Origin: Myxococcota bacterium
GTDB taxonomy: Bacteria > Myxococcota_A > Bradymonadia > UBA7976 > UBA1532
Assembly (NCBI GenBank): GCA_023150895.1
Contig: JAKLJY010000046.1
Span: 1-60,166 of the forward strand
DNA: 60,166 nt
Reading direction: 5' to 3'
Under the pieces are notes generated by a model, which saw only the letters and a list, made by a program, of their open reading frames with translations, was not told the origin of the DNA and did no database searches. Numbering within the stretch: position 1 is the stretch's first letter; each line of letters starts with the position of its first letter. Below, piece after piece: positions 44,694-53,591 of the stretch. Both the position numbers and the translations under genes were made by a program.

Positions 44694-46967
44694 TCAGGCG
44701 GGTGCGACGGCCTCGACCCGGGCGGGCACGTGTTTGTGGTGGGGCGTGCCGGCCAACCAGTCGCGGTCGCCGGACGACGTCAGCTCGTTCGGCGCGACGC
44801 CGTGCACGACCCGCCGCCCGTCGGCGCCCGGGTGGTCGAGCCCCAGGCCGTTGGGCAGCGTCACGTGGCCGGGCTGCAGCGTGTCCGTGATCTCCACGGG
44901 GGCCACGGCCGAGCCCCGCCGGGTGGTGATGCGCGCCGTCGCGCCCTCTACGAGGCCCAGCGCGGCGGCGTCCTGCGGCGAGATGCGCAGCGCTCCGGCC
45001 GCGTCGTGCTTCCGCCACGCCGGGTCGCGGTAGATGGTGTTGGCCGTGCCCGAGCGCCGCTCGCCCGCGGCCAGCACGAAGGGGTAGTCCGGGTCGCGCG
45101 CCGGCGCAAGGGCGAGCGTCGCCAGCTCGGCGAGCAGCTCCGGCACGGCCAGGCGCACGCGGCCGTCCGGCGTCTCCACGCGCTGCCACGTGGCGTCGTA
45201 GTCGTCCACGCTGAACACCATGCCCGAGCGATTCGCCAGGAGGGCGTCGAACAGCGCGTCCCCCAGCGCCGGTCCGTCCCCGGCGATGCCGGCGCGCTTC
45301 ACGGCGTCCGGGAAGCTCATGGCGCAGCTCTGCGCCGCGCCCCACAGCAGCGCGGCCTCGGCGGCGTCCCCCAGCGTCGGGCCGAGCGTCTCGTACAGAA
45401 TCACCGGGGCCAGCGCCATCAGCGCCGGTCGCATCGCCACCGTGCCCATGAAGGCCATCGCGAAGGCCCCGCGCCCCTGTTCGGGGATGAGCGCGGCGGC
45501 GGCATGCAGGGGCGCCAGATCCGCGTCCGTGTAGCCGCCGAGCGCCCGCACCAGGCGCCGGTGGATCTCGGCCTCGGGCAGCGTGCCCGGCCGCGGCGGC
45601 AACAGGGGCGCCCGCAGGTGCAGGGCGTTGTGGGGGAACTCCAGGTTGAAGAAAGTCATCTCCCACTTCTCGAACTGCGAGGCCGCCGGCAACACGTAGT
45701 CGGCCAGCCGCGCCGTCTCCGTCATGGCGATGTCGATGACCACGAGACACTCCAGCGCCCGCAGCGCCTCGCGCATCCGCGGGCTGTCGGCCAGGGAGTG
45801 CGCCGGGTTGCCGCTCTCCACGATCATCGCGCGGAACCGCCGGGGGTGGTCCGTCAGGATCTCGTCCGGGATGGCATTGCACGGGATCAGGCCGGAGATG
45901 ATGCGGTGCCCGCCCACGGGCGAGCCGGCGCTCGCGCCGCCGCCGCCGCCACCGAGACTCACGAAGCGGCTGTGGATGTTCATGCCGCCGCGGACGCCGA
46001 AGTTCCCCGTGACCAGATACACGAGCTTCTCGATGTAGGAGTTCAGCGTGCTGTGGGGCGCCTGCTGGATGCCCAGATCCTCGAGCATCGACACACTCTC
46101 GGCCGCGGCGATGCGGCGCGTGGCCGCGCGCACCAACACCTCGCTCACGCCGGCCCGCGCGCAATACTCGGCCACGTCGATGTGTTCCACCGCGGCCTGC
46201 ACCGTCCCGAAGTCCGTGGTGTGTTCTTCGATGAAGCCGTCGTCGAACAGATCCTCCTCCACCAGCACGGCGAGCATCGCGGCCAGCACGTAAGCGTCCG
46301 TGCCCGGGCGCACCTGCAGGTGGATGTCTGCCAGCTCGGCCGTCTCCGTGCGGCGCGGGTCGATCACAATCAGCGTCCGCGCAGGATCGGCCGCGATGGC
46401 CTTCAGCGTGACCCGCGCCCGGGGGAAACCGTGCGACTGCCAGGGGTTCTTGCCCACGAACACGGCGACCTCGGCGTGCTCGAAGTCCGGCGCCGTGTGG
46501 CACCGCGGCCGCCCGAAGAGCTGGCCGTCGACCCAGAACTCGCCGGTCTTCTCCTGGGCGAGCGCGTTGGACGCGTATTTCATGCCCAGCGCCGCCCGGG
46601 TGGCCCGGCCGTAGCCGCCGCCCAGGTGATTCCCCTGGCCGCCGCCGCCGAAGTAGAAGATCGAGGCGCCCCCGTGGGCGTCGCGCACCGCGCCGAGCCG
46701 CGCCGCGACCTCACCGATCGCGGTGTCCCAGTCGATGGCCTCGAAGCTGCCATCCGGGCGGCGCCGCAGCGGTGTGTCGAGGCGGCCGGCGGCGTTCTGG
46801 TAGTGGTCGAGCCGCCGGGCCTTCTCGCAGGTGTAGCCCCGCGAGACCGGGTGCGCGCGATCGCCCCGGATGCGGGTCAGGTGGCCGTCCTCGACGGCGA
46901 CCTGCAGGCCGCAGTTCTGACTGCACAGGATGCACGCCGTGGGCTTCAGGTCGGGGGTCGTGGCCAT
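44694..46967 (-). CDS. Molybdopterin-dependent oxidoreductase (DMSO-reductase family) with [4Fe-4S] domain
   Basis: 757 aa from the ATG at 46967, with GGAGA about 9 bases upstream; the longer frame to 47183 is not supported. The N-terminus has CILCSQNC and a fourth Cys at 47 (C12, C15, C19, C47), a [4Fe-4S] site. The body has the family landmarks VFVGKNPWQSHG, IVIDPRRTETAELAD, VESGNPAHSLAD, DYVLPAASQFEKWEM, and the C-terminal Mo-bis-MGD binding domain ISPQDAAALGLVEGATARI, VTLPNGLGLDH. No Tat signal is visible, so it is likely cytoplasmic, formate-dehydrogenase-H-like in layout. No partner subunits are nearby, and the substrate is unknown. Confidence 0.9.
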   Translation of the reverse strand: MATTPDLKPTACILCSQNCGLQVAVEDGHLTRIRGDRAHPVSRGYTCEKARRLDHYQNAAGRLDTPLRRRPDGSFEAIDWDTAIGEVAARLGAVRDAHGGASIFYFGGGGQGNHLGGGYGRATRAALGMKYASNALAQEKTGEFWVDGQLFGRPRCHTAPDFEHAEVAVFVGKNPWQSHGFPRARVTLKAIAADPARTLIVIDPRRTETAELADIHLQVRPGTDAYVLAAMLAVLVEEDLFDDGFIEEHTTDFGTVQAAVEHIDVAEYCARAGVSEVLVRAATRRIAAAESVSMLEDLGIQQAPHSTLNSYIEKLVYLVTGNFGVRGGMNIHSRFVSLGGGGGGASAGSPVGGHRIISGLIPCNAIPDEILTDHPRRFRAMIVESGNPAHSLADSPRMREALRALECLVVIDIAMTETARLADYVLPAASQFEKWEMTFFNLEFPHNALHLRAPLLPPRPGTLPEAEIHRRLVRALGGYTDADLAPLHAAAALIPEQGRGAFAMAFMGTVAMRPALMALAPVILYETLGPTLGDAAEAALLWGAAQSCAMSFPDAVKRAGIAGDGPALGDALFDALLANRSGMVFSVDDYDATWQRVETPDGRVRLAVPELLAELATLALAPARDPDYPFVLAAGERRSGTANTIYRDPAWRKHDAAGALRISPQDAAALGLVEGATARITTRRGSAVAPVEITDTLQPGHVTLPNGLGLDHPGADGRRVVHGVAPNELTSSGDRDWLAGTPHHKHVPARVEAVAPA

Positions 46968-47091
46968 CTCGCGGTCTCCGGAGCGGTGTGGGGGCCCCGA
47001 CAATGCCCAGGGCCGCGCCTCGTTGCAATCCAACGCCGCAATGCGCCGGCGCCTCTGATAGCCTGCCAGGCCCCCGCCCGGAGTGAGACGA

Positions 47092-48162
47092 ATGCCGCGC
47101 ACACCGAAAACCGAGACCGCGATCCCATCCCCGCTGAGCCGCTTCCTGGGCCCGCTCGACGCATTCCGGCAGAGCCTGGGCAAGGCGGCCGCGCGCGAGG
47201 CCGACCACGGTCCGGACGCCCTGTTCGGGCACGCGCTCTACACCGCCGGCGGCCGCACGCCCGTGTTCATGCTGCAGGGCCTGGCGCGGATCTTTCGCAA
47301 GCTCGACCTGGACGACCTGAACACCGCAGACGCCGAGCTCTTCGACCGCCTGCGGCTCGAGGCCAAGATCGTCGAGGACGTGCTCGGACAGATCGACTAC
47401 TGGTGGGTCGTGGGGCAGAAGGCCGCGGCGTACAAGTTGCCCCGCCCCGTGCTCGCCTGGGCCGCCCAGCGCCACGTCGAGGCCTGCGGTGTGGCCGCCA
47501 CCTGGCTCGAAGCCCGCGAATGGACCCCCCACCGCTACCTGTCCGAGCCCGCGGCCTTCGAGCCGCGCGCCGACCGCTTCGAGCGCCGCCTGCGCAAGCT
47601 CGACTGGCCGAGCCCCAAGCGCCTGCGCAAGGCCTGGGCGGAGTTCCTGCTCGAAACCCTGACCGACGTCGACGCGACCGTCGACACCCTGGACCTGACC
47701 AAGCTCGAAGAGGGCCTGCACGAGGCCCGGCGCCAGGTGCGCTGGATCAGCGTGTACGCCAGCGCCCTGGGCGGCCAGCTCGTGCTCGACGCCGAGGCGC
47801 CCGCGCCCCCGGGCTGGGAGGTCTACCTGACCCCGGAGTCGGTCGGCAACCCCTTCAACCGCCTGCCCGAGCCCGGCCCCGACGACCGCCCGCTGCACAT
47901 GCCCGCGCCGCTGTTCTACGCGCTGAGCCATCTCATCGACCGCCTCGGCCGCCTGAAGGACCAGGCCCAGTGGACCCACATCCTGGCCCAGGGCCTGGAA
48001 GACACCGGCAGCGCCAAGGGCCGCAGCATCGAGAGTTTCCTGGGTGACGCCGCGATGACACCGGAGGGCGCCGCGGCCGGCGCCGCGCAACTGGTGAGCG
48101 ATGTGCTGCGGCGGGATCGTCTGTTGGCGCGGATGGCCGAAGCGATCGAGGCGCAGCGATGA
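47092..48162 (+). CDS. Conserved-looking protein of unknown function, Trp- and Arg-rich helical
   Basis: 356 aa from the ATG at 47092, preceded by GGAG at eight bases; a GTG at 47083 is possible. It is a soluble, mostly helical protein with no signal peptide. Conspicuous segments are DALFGHALYTAGGRTPVFMLQGLARIF, VEDVLGQIDYWWVVGQKA, and a late HLIDRLGRLKDQAQWTHIL. The alternating Arg/His-rich helices slightly recall CHAD-type phosphate-binding proteins, but the register is not convincing. It is divergent from the molybdopterin oxidoreductase, sharing a 124-bp intergenic region. It ends 28 bases before the IS3 element. Confidence 0.65.
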   Translation: MPRTPKTETAIPSPLSRFLGPLDAFRQSLGKAAAREADHGPDALFGHALYTAGGRTPVFMLQGLARIFRKLDLDDLNTADAELFDRLRLEAKIVEDVLGQIDYWWVVGQKAAAYKLPRPVLAWAAQRHVEACGVAATWLEAREWTPHRYLSEPAAFEPRADRFERRLRKLDWPSPKRLRKAWAEFLLETLTDVDATVDTLDLTKLEEGLHEARRQVRWISVYASALGGQLVLDAEAPAPPGWEVYLTPESVGNPFNRLPEPGPDDRPLHMPAPLFYALSHLIDRLGRLKDQAQWTHILAQGLEDTGSAKGRSIESFLGDAAMTPEGAAAGAAQLVSDVLRRDRLLARMAEAIEAQR

Positions 48163-48216
48163 TTGCGTGATCTCTCGCACGCGAACGCACTGGAGTTCCC
48201 CCACTTCCGTGGACAG

Positions 48217-49079
48217 TCAGGGGTTAGGGCAGTCGGGCTGCCGGGCATGATGCCTCTCGAAGTCGACGGGTGAAAGGAAACCGATGGCCGAGTGCAAACG
48301 TCGTGGGTTGTACCCGCCTTCGATGAAGCGGAAGACGGCCATTCGGGCTTCGGCCTGGGTCCTGAACTTTCGTCGGTCGATGAGCTCGGTTTCGAGGGAG
48401 GCGAAGACGCTCTCGCACATGGCGTTGTCGTAGGCGTCGCCCTTGGAGCCGGTGGACGGGCGGACATCGAGCTCGCGGCAGCGATGTCCGAAGTCCACGG
48501 AGGTATTCTGGCCCCCCTGGTCGGAGTGGTGGATGACGCCGGTCGGGCGGCGCTGGATGATGGCTTCGTCGAGGGCGGAGAGGACCAGCTCCATCCGCAG
48601 ATGGGTGGCCATGGACCATCCGACGATCTTGCGACTGAAGACGTCGAGGACGACGGCCAGGTAAAGGAAACCCGCCCAGGTGGGGACGTAGGTGATATCG
48701 GCGACCCAGAGTTTGTTGGGGGCGTCGGCCTTGAACTCGCGCTGGACGAGATTGGCGCGGGGCCGGTCTCCGGCGCGGCGAATGGTGGTCGAACGCCGCG
48801 CCGGCGGCTGACGCCCACGAGCCCGGCGCGTCGCATCAGCCGGGCGGCGCGCTTCTTGCCGACGCGCTGGTCACGATGGCGCAGGGCGCGGTGGAGGCGC
48901 GGAACGCCATCGGTGCCATCGGACTCGAGGTGTTCGGTGCGGATGAGCTTGATGAGCTCGAGGTCCTGCTTCCCTCGCTCCGACGGCGCTCGGACGAGCC
49001 GCGCGTGGAACCCGCTCCTGGAAACCTTCAGGACGCGGGCCATGGTGGCGACGGGGTACTGGGCCTGGTGCGCCCTCAT
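48217..49079 (-). pseudogene. IS3 transposase orfB (DDE integrase), frameshifted
   Basis: It begins with an ATGA overlap on orfA (MRAHQAQYPVATMARVLKVSRSG) and runs correctly to GVSRRRG. It then loses frame near 48788-48800 and resumes in another frame (TTIRRAGDRPRANLVQREFKADAPNKLW). The downstream part has all three DDE elements: D in VADITYVP, D in VIHHSDQGGQ and E in NAMCESVFASLETEL, ending QPDCPNP. The break is inside the coding region and far from the orfA/orfB slippage site, so this copy is probably inactive. A sequencing error of one base is the alternative. Confidence 0.85.
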
Positions 49080-49423
49080 GAATTCGAAGACTTCTCGGGT
49101 ACCGAGCCGGTTTCCCGGGCGAACCAGGCCGCGGCTTTTGCCAGGATCTCGCGCTCGACCTTCAGGTGTTTGTTCTCGCGGCGCAGGCGCGAGAGCTCCG
49201 TACGCTCGTCGCTGGTCAGGACGTCGGCGCGGCGTCCGGCCCTGGCGTCGGCCTCGGCCAACCAGTTGCGGATGGTCTGGGCGGTCGGCTCGAACGCCTT
49301 CTCCAGGTCCTCGGGGGTGCGTCCGACACGGATGAGCTCCACCATTCGCTCGCGGAACTCGGCCGAAGAGGGGGCGCAGAGTCCGTGACGGCCCGAAGGG
49401 CTGGCGCGGAATGGGCGCCGCAT
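49076..49423 (-). CDS. IS3 transposase orfA (helix-turn-helix)
   Basis: 115 aa in the open frame. The family-like part begins near SSAEFRERMVELIR, so translation may start later than the first ATG. HTH: PEDLEKAFEPTAQTIRNWL. It is followed by the leucine-zipper-like LSRLRRENKHLKVEREILAKAAAWFA. OrfA binds the inverted repeats and is fused to OrfB by -1 frameshifting in IS3 elements. Intact here, and could act as a repressor. Confidence 0.85.
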   Translation of the reverse strand: MRRPFRASPSGRHGLCAPSSAEFRERMVELIRVGRTPEDLEKAFEPTAQTIRNWLAEADARAGRRADVLTSDERTELSRLRRENKHLKVEREILAKAAAWFARETGSVPEKSSNS

Positions 49424-49584
49424 TCATCCGGCGGAGCGGGACCGAAGAACCCTCCGCTCGAAGCGCGAGTCCGGACGGCCTACGACCGGGGGTTGCTGAA
49501 GCTCTCTGCAACGGACACCTCCAAAGCGGTCAGGTGTCCACGAAAGCGGGGCAACTCCACGCCGCGAGCGTGTTCACGTTCGGG

Positions 49585-51780
49585 TCACGGGCCAACCAGG
49601 CGCGTCGGCGAAGGAACTGCACACATCGGCTCTCGGCCCGCCACGCCGCCGGGGTTGTCGCCCCAGCAATAGACTACGCCGTCGCGATCCAGGGCGCACG
49701 TGTGGTCACCCAAGGCCGCAAGTCTCGAGATGCCTTCCAGGCCGGGGACCTGGACCGGATCGTCGTGTGTCGTGGTCAGGGGTTCACCGGTGCCGAGCTG
49801 GCCGACATCGTTTCCGCCCCAGCACCAGACCGAACCCGCATCGGTGAGGAAACAGCCGTGGCGGCGCCCGAGGACGAGCGCCACGGCGCCGGGTGGGGTG
49901 GCGATCTCTTCGACCGTCGCTCCGCCTGCCGGGACCTCGGCGGCCCACACGTCCGTGCATCGAGTTGCGTCCTCGTCGATGACACAGACTCTCCAGTCGT
50001 GGAGCGCGAGGGCTCTCCGGCCCGGGGCGCTGGGGAAGAGCGTGGCCGCGTCGCGGAGGGCGGCGTCGAGTGGCCCGGGGTCGCGGTTCGCCGCGCAACG
50101 GGTGCGGCCGTCGTCTTCCAGGACGCAGGCCGAGTAGTAGTTCGCCGCCATTGCACGCACCGGAGCGGGCAGCAGCATCTCGCGCACCACCGGAGTCCCT
50201 TCGCCGTCCGTGAGCGTGAAACACTTGAGCCGATCGCCTTGCGCGACACATGTATCCGAGCCCGACATCACGACGGTATCGCGCGCGGCGACTTCGAGCC
50301 CGGTGATGGGACTGAGGGGACCGAGCTCACCGGGTCGCTCGGCCCGGGAGAGTTCCGCGCAAATCAAGTGGCGATCCGCCGCGGCGCCGCAGACATCAGA
50401 CCCGTTGGTCCAGAGCCCGACGACGGGCTCTCCGAGGTGGAAGCCGACGGCGCTCGCCTCGGGCTCGCACCTCAACGAGCCGGGCGTCTGTCCCCAGCAA
50501 TACACGTCGCCCTGCCCGTCGGTCCCGCACGCTCTGTCGTAGCCGACGGCGAACTCCGAGAGTCCGGCGGCGCTCGCGATTGCGGTGGGTCGGTCCACCC
50601 AACCCACGCCCGGTTGGATCTGTCCGCTCGTGTTGTCGCCCCAGCAGACCAGGGCGCCGGCCACCGTCAGCGCACAGAGGCCGCTCGGGCCGCCGATCAG
50701 GCCAGTCACGGGGTCGGACAGTAGGGCGGGTTCGATGGACATCCAGCCCGCGGCTTCGAATGAGCCGCGACCGAGCGCCCCATCCAGGTTCTCTCCCCAG
50801 CACCCGATGCGCCCATCGGAGGACACACCACAGAACGCAACCGAGAACAAGGTCGCGGCCAAACCCACGAAGGGGAGCTGCGGCCAGTCCAGCTCGAAGT
50901 TCGCCGTCCTCGCCCGGCAACGGGTCAGGCCGGCGACGAGGGCACACTCGGTGTCGATGGCGCCGGCGCCGACGACCACGCTGGCCCCGCGAAACAGGTC
51001 GACTTCGGTCGGTGGGGACTCATTGAAATTTTCCCAGCAATCGACTGCACCGTTGCGGCGCCGAGCGCACTGGGAGCCGAAGCCGGTGTGCCACAATGCC
51101 TCGTAGTCCCGGTGCGGACCCACGATCGCCATGAACGGCCGTTCAGCGACGGGCGTGAGCCAGTCGGCCGTCACACTCGAGGTGAGACACTCCACGGTCC
51201 CGCCCCGAAGCACGCAGAAACCCGCGACCGCATCAGCGCCGCGCAGATCGACGACCTCTCCCGGCGGGTATGCGACGCTGGCCCGAAAGATATACTCGAA
51301 GCTTTGTGAGGGGCTGAACGGGTCTTCTGACACGCGTCCCCAGCAGAAGAACCGCTGATCGGCCAGTCGAGCGCAGGTGCCATTCACAGAATCGAACATT
51401 CGCTCCGCGGGACCCGGGAGTGCGATCTCTCTGGGGCCGTCGCCGGCGTACAGGGTGCGCGGTTCATCGGTTCCGAGAAAAGTCACCAATCTGGACCAGC
51501 ACCACACCCGGCCCTCTGTGCGTCGGACGCAGATCTCGGTCTCGCTGACGGAGACCTCGGCGATCGGGTCCTCTTCGTTGTCCGCGAAGGTCGGCGCCCA
51601 TTGGGACGCAGGCGTCGGTCCTGCGTCCGGGTTCGGACCAGAATCGTTGTCGAGCGCGGCATCCGGTCGTTGCGCGGGCGCTTCGGCAGCGTCTGACGGA
51701 AGCAATTGACCCACCTCGACGGGGGCGGCCTCACACGCTGCGAGGCCGGCAAGGAGCCATTGTGGGAATCGTTTGAACAT
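49585..51780 (-). CDS. RCC1-repeat lipoprotein
   Basis: 731 aa from the ATG at 51780 (lipobox LAGLAAC). A short PDA spacer is followed by RCC1-like blades recognisable by GxVxCWG-N (RIGCWGENLDGALGRG, ALVCWGDNTSGQ, VWCWGGNDVGQLGTG, VYCWGDNPGG). Each blade is Cys-rich, typical of the secreted bacterial RCC1 proteins in this group. The protein would form one or two seven-bladed propellers on the cell surface. The C-terminal end (PSPTRLVGP) is 26 bases from the IS3 right end, apparently undamaged. Binding partner unknown. Confidence 0.85.
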   Translation of the reverse strand: MFKRFPQWLLAGLAACEAAPVEVGQLLPSDAAEAPAQRPDAALDNDSGPNPDAGPTPASQWAPTFADNEEDPIAEVSVSETEICVRRTEGRVWCWSRLVTFLGTDEPRTLYAGDGPREIALPGPAERMFDSVNGTCARLADQRFFCWGRVSEDPFSPSQSFEYIFRASVAYPPGEVVDLRGADAVAGFCVLRGGTVECLTSSVTADWLTPVAERPFMAIVGPHRDYEALWHTGFGSQCARRRNGAVDCWENFNESPPTEVDLFRGASVVVGAGAIDTECALVAGLTRCRARTANFELDWPQLPFVGLAATLFSVAFCGVSSDGRIGCWGENLDGALGRGSFEAAGWMSIEPALLSDPVTGLIGGPSGLCALTVAGALVCWGDNTSGQIQPGVGWVDRPTAIASAAGLSEFAVGYDRACGTDGQGDVYCWGQTPGSLRCEPEASAVGFHLGEPVVGLWTNGSDVCGAAADRHLICAELSRAERPGELGPLSPITGLEVAARDTVVMSGSDTCVAQGDRLKCFTLTDGEGTPVVREMLLPAPVRAMAANYYSACVLEDDGRTRCAANRDPGPLDAALRDAATLFPSAPGRRALALHDWRVCVIDEDATRCTDVWAAEVPAGGATVEEIATPPGAVALVLGRRHGCFLTDAGSVWCWGGNDVGQLGTGEPLTTTHDDPVQVPGLEGISRLAALGDHTCALDRDGVVYCWGDNPGGVAGREPMCAVPSPTRLVGP

Positions 51781-51860
51781 CCGCGGAATCTCGCAAACGA
51801 AGGGGGATGTAGGTGACATGATGGACACTGGTACGACAACGCGCCCTTTTCGGCAACGGG

Positions 51861-51925
51861 TTGCCGGGCCCGGCGCCGGGCTCTGGCGCAGACCTCCTGC
51901 CACCCCGGAGTCGAGCCCGGGTTCG
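51861..51925. repeat. Degenerate ~65-bp repeat X, copy 1
   Basis: This block (contains GCAGACCTCCTGCCACCCCG) matches in inverted orientation 56262-56328 (CGGGGTAGCGGGAGGTCTGT) at roughly 85% by eye, without gaps over most of its length. It lies just left of the IS91 remnant. It is probably part of a decayed mobile element. Confidence 0.65.
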
Positions 51926-51963
51926 CATTGAGCGGATTGTCCCTCCCGAGCCGCGCGGCGCGC

Positions 51964-52433
51964 TCAGGCGGTCGTCGTCTCCACCGGACCTGGTGGTGGC
52001 CGGGCCTCGGCAGGCGGTGACTGCGGGTTCACGAATCGTAGGTAACGGCGCGCGGAGAAGCCGTCGTGCACTGTGCAGAGCAACCGCAGCCGGCCGCCGC
52101 ACTTCGGGCACGCGAGCACGTCGATCTCGAGGACGCGCCGCAGGAGTTCATGCCAGAGCAGGTGCCGGCCCGTTCGAGCTTTCGGTTGCGCAGGCGCGGG
52201 TTCGGACGCGGCCAGTGCCCGTGATAACGCGCCAGGTTCTTGCCCAGGCGCGGGATGAGCGCGGCGAGGCGGGCGACGAACTGCTCGGGCGTGAACAGCA
52301 TGGCCACCGTGCCGTCTCGCCACGGCGTCTCGAGTTGCAGCGCGACGCGACCGTCCGGCCGGAGGCTCAGGCGGTCGTCGGAAACGGGCGGGCGAAGCTG
52401 TCGTACCAGGCTTCTTTTGTCACCTACACCCTG
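51964..52433 (-). pseudogene. C-terminal remnant of an IS91-family transposase, frameshifted
   Basis: One frame gives RPPVSDDRLSLRPDGRVAL, then PWRDGTVAMLFTPEQFVARLAALIPRLGKNLARYHGHW, the conserved middle-to-late part of IS91/IS801-type transposases. Another frame then gives LLWHELLRRVLEIDVLACPKCGGRLRLL, the C-terminal end with its CPKC. The shift falls around 52150-52220. The N-terminal zinc finger and Y2 catalytic tyrosines are absent. The remnant ends against the nucleotidyltransferase remnant on the opposite strand. Confidence 0.75.
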
Positions 52434-52870
52434 TCGTCCACGTTCGACGCACAGTCGGTTGAGGATCTCGTTGTCGGCGCCCACGTGCTGGCAGCACACG
52501 GCCACGCCCGCGCGACCAAGGATCCGGAGGTGTGGGCGTGGGGGCTACACCGAGCCTGCAGAACGGGGCCAGGGTCCTTCGGGCGCTGGCTGGGTTCGGG
52601 GCGCCACTCCCTGACCTGACGGTCGATGACCGTGCCCACCCGGGCCTCATCTTCCAGATGGGCGTCGAGCCCATCAGAGTCGACGTCGTCACGAAGGTCG
52701 ATGGTGTCGAGCTCGACGACGCATGGCCCGAGCGCGTCGAGACCAAGCTCGGTCGCGAGACCGTCCCCGTCCTCTCGCGGGCGCATCTGAACGCCAATGC
52801 GAAGGCGGCTGGCCGTCTTCCGGACCTTGCGGACGTCGAGCGGCTGGAGGCCGCTCGGGGACCTCCCACG
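52434..52870 (+). pseudogene. Remnant of a nucleotidyltransferase (MNT/AbiEii-like superfamily)
   Basis: The first frame reads VEDLVVGAHVLAAHGHARATKDPEVW and, after a one-base shift near 52535, continues as TPSLQNGARVLRALAGFGAPLPDLT, GLIFQMGVEPIRVDVVTKVDGV and NAKAAGRLPDLADVERLE. This is the order of a family in which the active site reads HG-xRxTkDlDiW. Here DLD has become DPE, so the metal-binding aspartate pair is damaged as well. There is no start codon and no proper stop. It is dead by three criteria. Confidence 0.7.
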
Positions 52871-52928
52871 GCGAGCGTAGGACGAGGCCCCGCGGCCCCG
52901 ACGACCCGCTTTCGGCGCGGCACGTTCG

Positions 52929-53591
52929 TCAATCTGGCGCCGACAACCGCACCAGCTCCGCGCACAGCTCATCCCGGAACCGCACCAGCCGACTGGACGC
53001 GTCCTCCGGCATCCGCTCCCGCTGAGCCAGCCCCGACACGGGCAGCGACGAGAGCACCCACGCCAGCGTCGCCGCCGACATCGCCCCGTCCTTGCGCGCC
53101 GCGGCCTCCAGCCCCACCCGAAGATCGAGCCCCGCGCCCATGAGCGCCTCGACGTCGATCAGGTCGCGGAGTTCCGAGCGCGAGAGCAGCGCGTTGAGCT
53201 TGTTGGCGAAGATCTCGCCCTTGCTGTCGATCTCGATCTCCGTGCCCTCGACGGTCACGCGCTCGGGCGCCTCGACGCGAGCCACGGGATCGGCGACGAG
53301 GTCGACCTCGACGGCGCCGTCGGCGGACTCGACGTGCAGTCGTGCGAACGCGGGCGTGCGACGCAGGCCTCGGACGGTGAACCCCGTGGCCGCAAGGGCG
53401 CCGGCCACCTCGGACGCGAGGTCGCCCAAGGTGTCGTGGCCCTGCCAGAACAGGTCGAGGTCGCGCGTCGTCCGGTGGCCCAGGTGAAAGCCGGCGAGGG
53501 CCGCGTCTCCGGTCAGCGTCCAGCGCGGCTCGAAGCCTGCGAGCGCCTGGAGGATCGCGACCTGGGTGCTACTGAGCCGCGATGTCCGCAC
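52929..53591 (-). CDS. AbiEii-type nucleotidyltransferase toxin family protein
   Basis: 220 aa. The nucleotidyltransferase motif is WTLTGDAALAGFHLGHRTTRDLDLFW (family: GGTALA-HLGHR-S-DLDLF), followed by VEVDLVADP for the third acidic residue, and DSKGEIFANKLNALLSRSELRDLIDV. AbiEii toxins transfer nucleotides (for example to tRNA) and are neutralised by a partner. The G-D-A in place of the usual GGTAL is a small deviation near the first strand. The start overlaps the upstream gene by 23 bases, as in a toxin-antitoxin operon. Confidence 0.8.
   Translation of the reverse strand: MRTSRLSSTQVAILQALAGFEPRWTLTGDAALAGFHLGHRTTRDLDLFWQGHDTLGDLASEVAGALAATGFTVRGLRRTPAFARLHVESADGAVEVDLVADPVARVEAPERVTVEGTEIEIDSKGEIFANKLNALLSRSELRDLIDVEALMGAGLDLRVGLEAAARKDGAMSAATLAWVLSSLPVSGLAQRERMPEDASSRLVRFRDELCAELVRLSAPD

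Larger units (their letters stand above)
48191..49559. mobile_element. IS3-family insertion sequence, 1369 bp, broken orfB
   Basis: The ends carry a 25-base imperfect inverted repeat: left TGGAGTT...CGTGGACA (48191-48215), right its complement (49535-49559), with 4 mismatches. The termini are TG/CA, as in the family. Between them are orfA and a frameshifted orfB on the minus strand. No target duplication is evident at the flanks (GCAC left, CGCC right), suggesting flank change or rearrangement after insertion. The element lies between an unknown gene and the RCC1 lipoprotein gene without interrupting either. Confidence 0.88.

Noticed and set aside
44610-48047. 1145-codon open frame on the plus strand
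   Set aside because: It is antisense to the molybdopterin oxidoreductase and then out of frame in the 356-aa gene. Neither part looks like protein.
48181-49570. Target-site duplication around the IS3 element
   Set aside because: The bases next to the inverted repeats (GCAC on the left, CGCC on the right) do not form a convincing 3-5 bp direct repeat.
52420-52972. Two minus-strand frames of about 180 codons
   Set aside because: They are antisense to the nucleotidyltransferase remnant, whose plus-strand sequence is clearly family-like.
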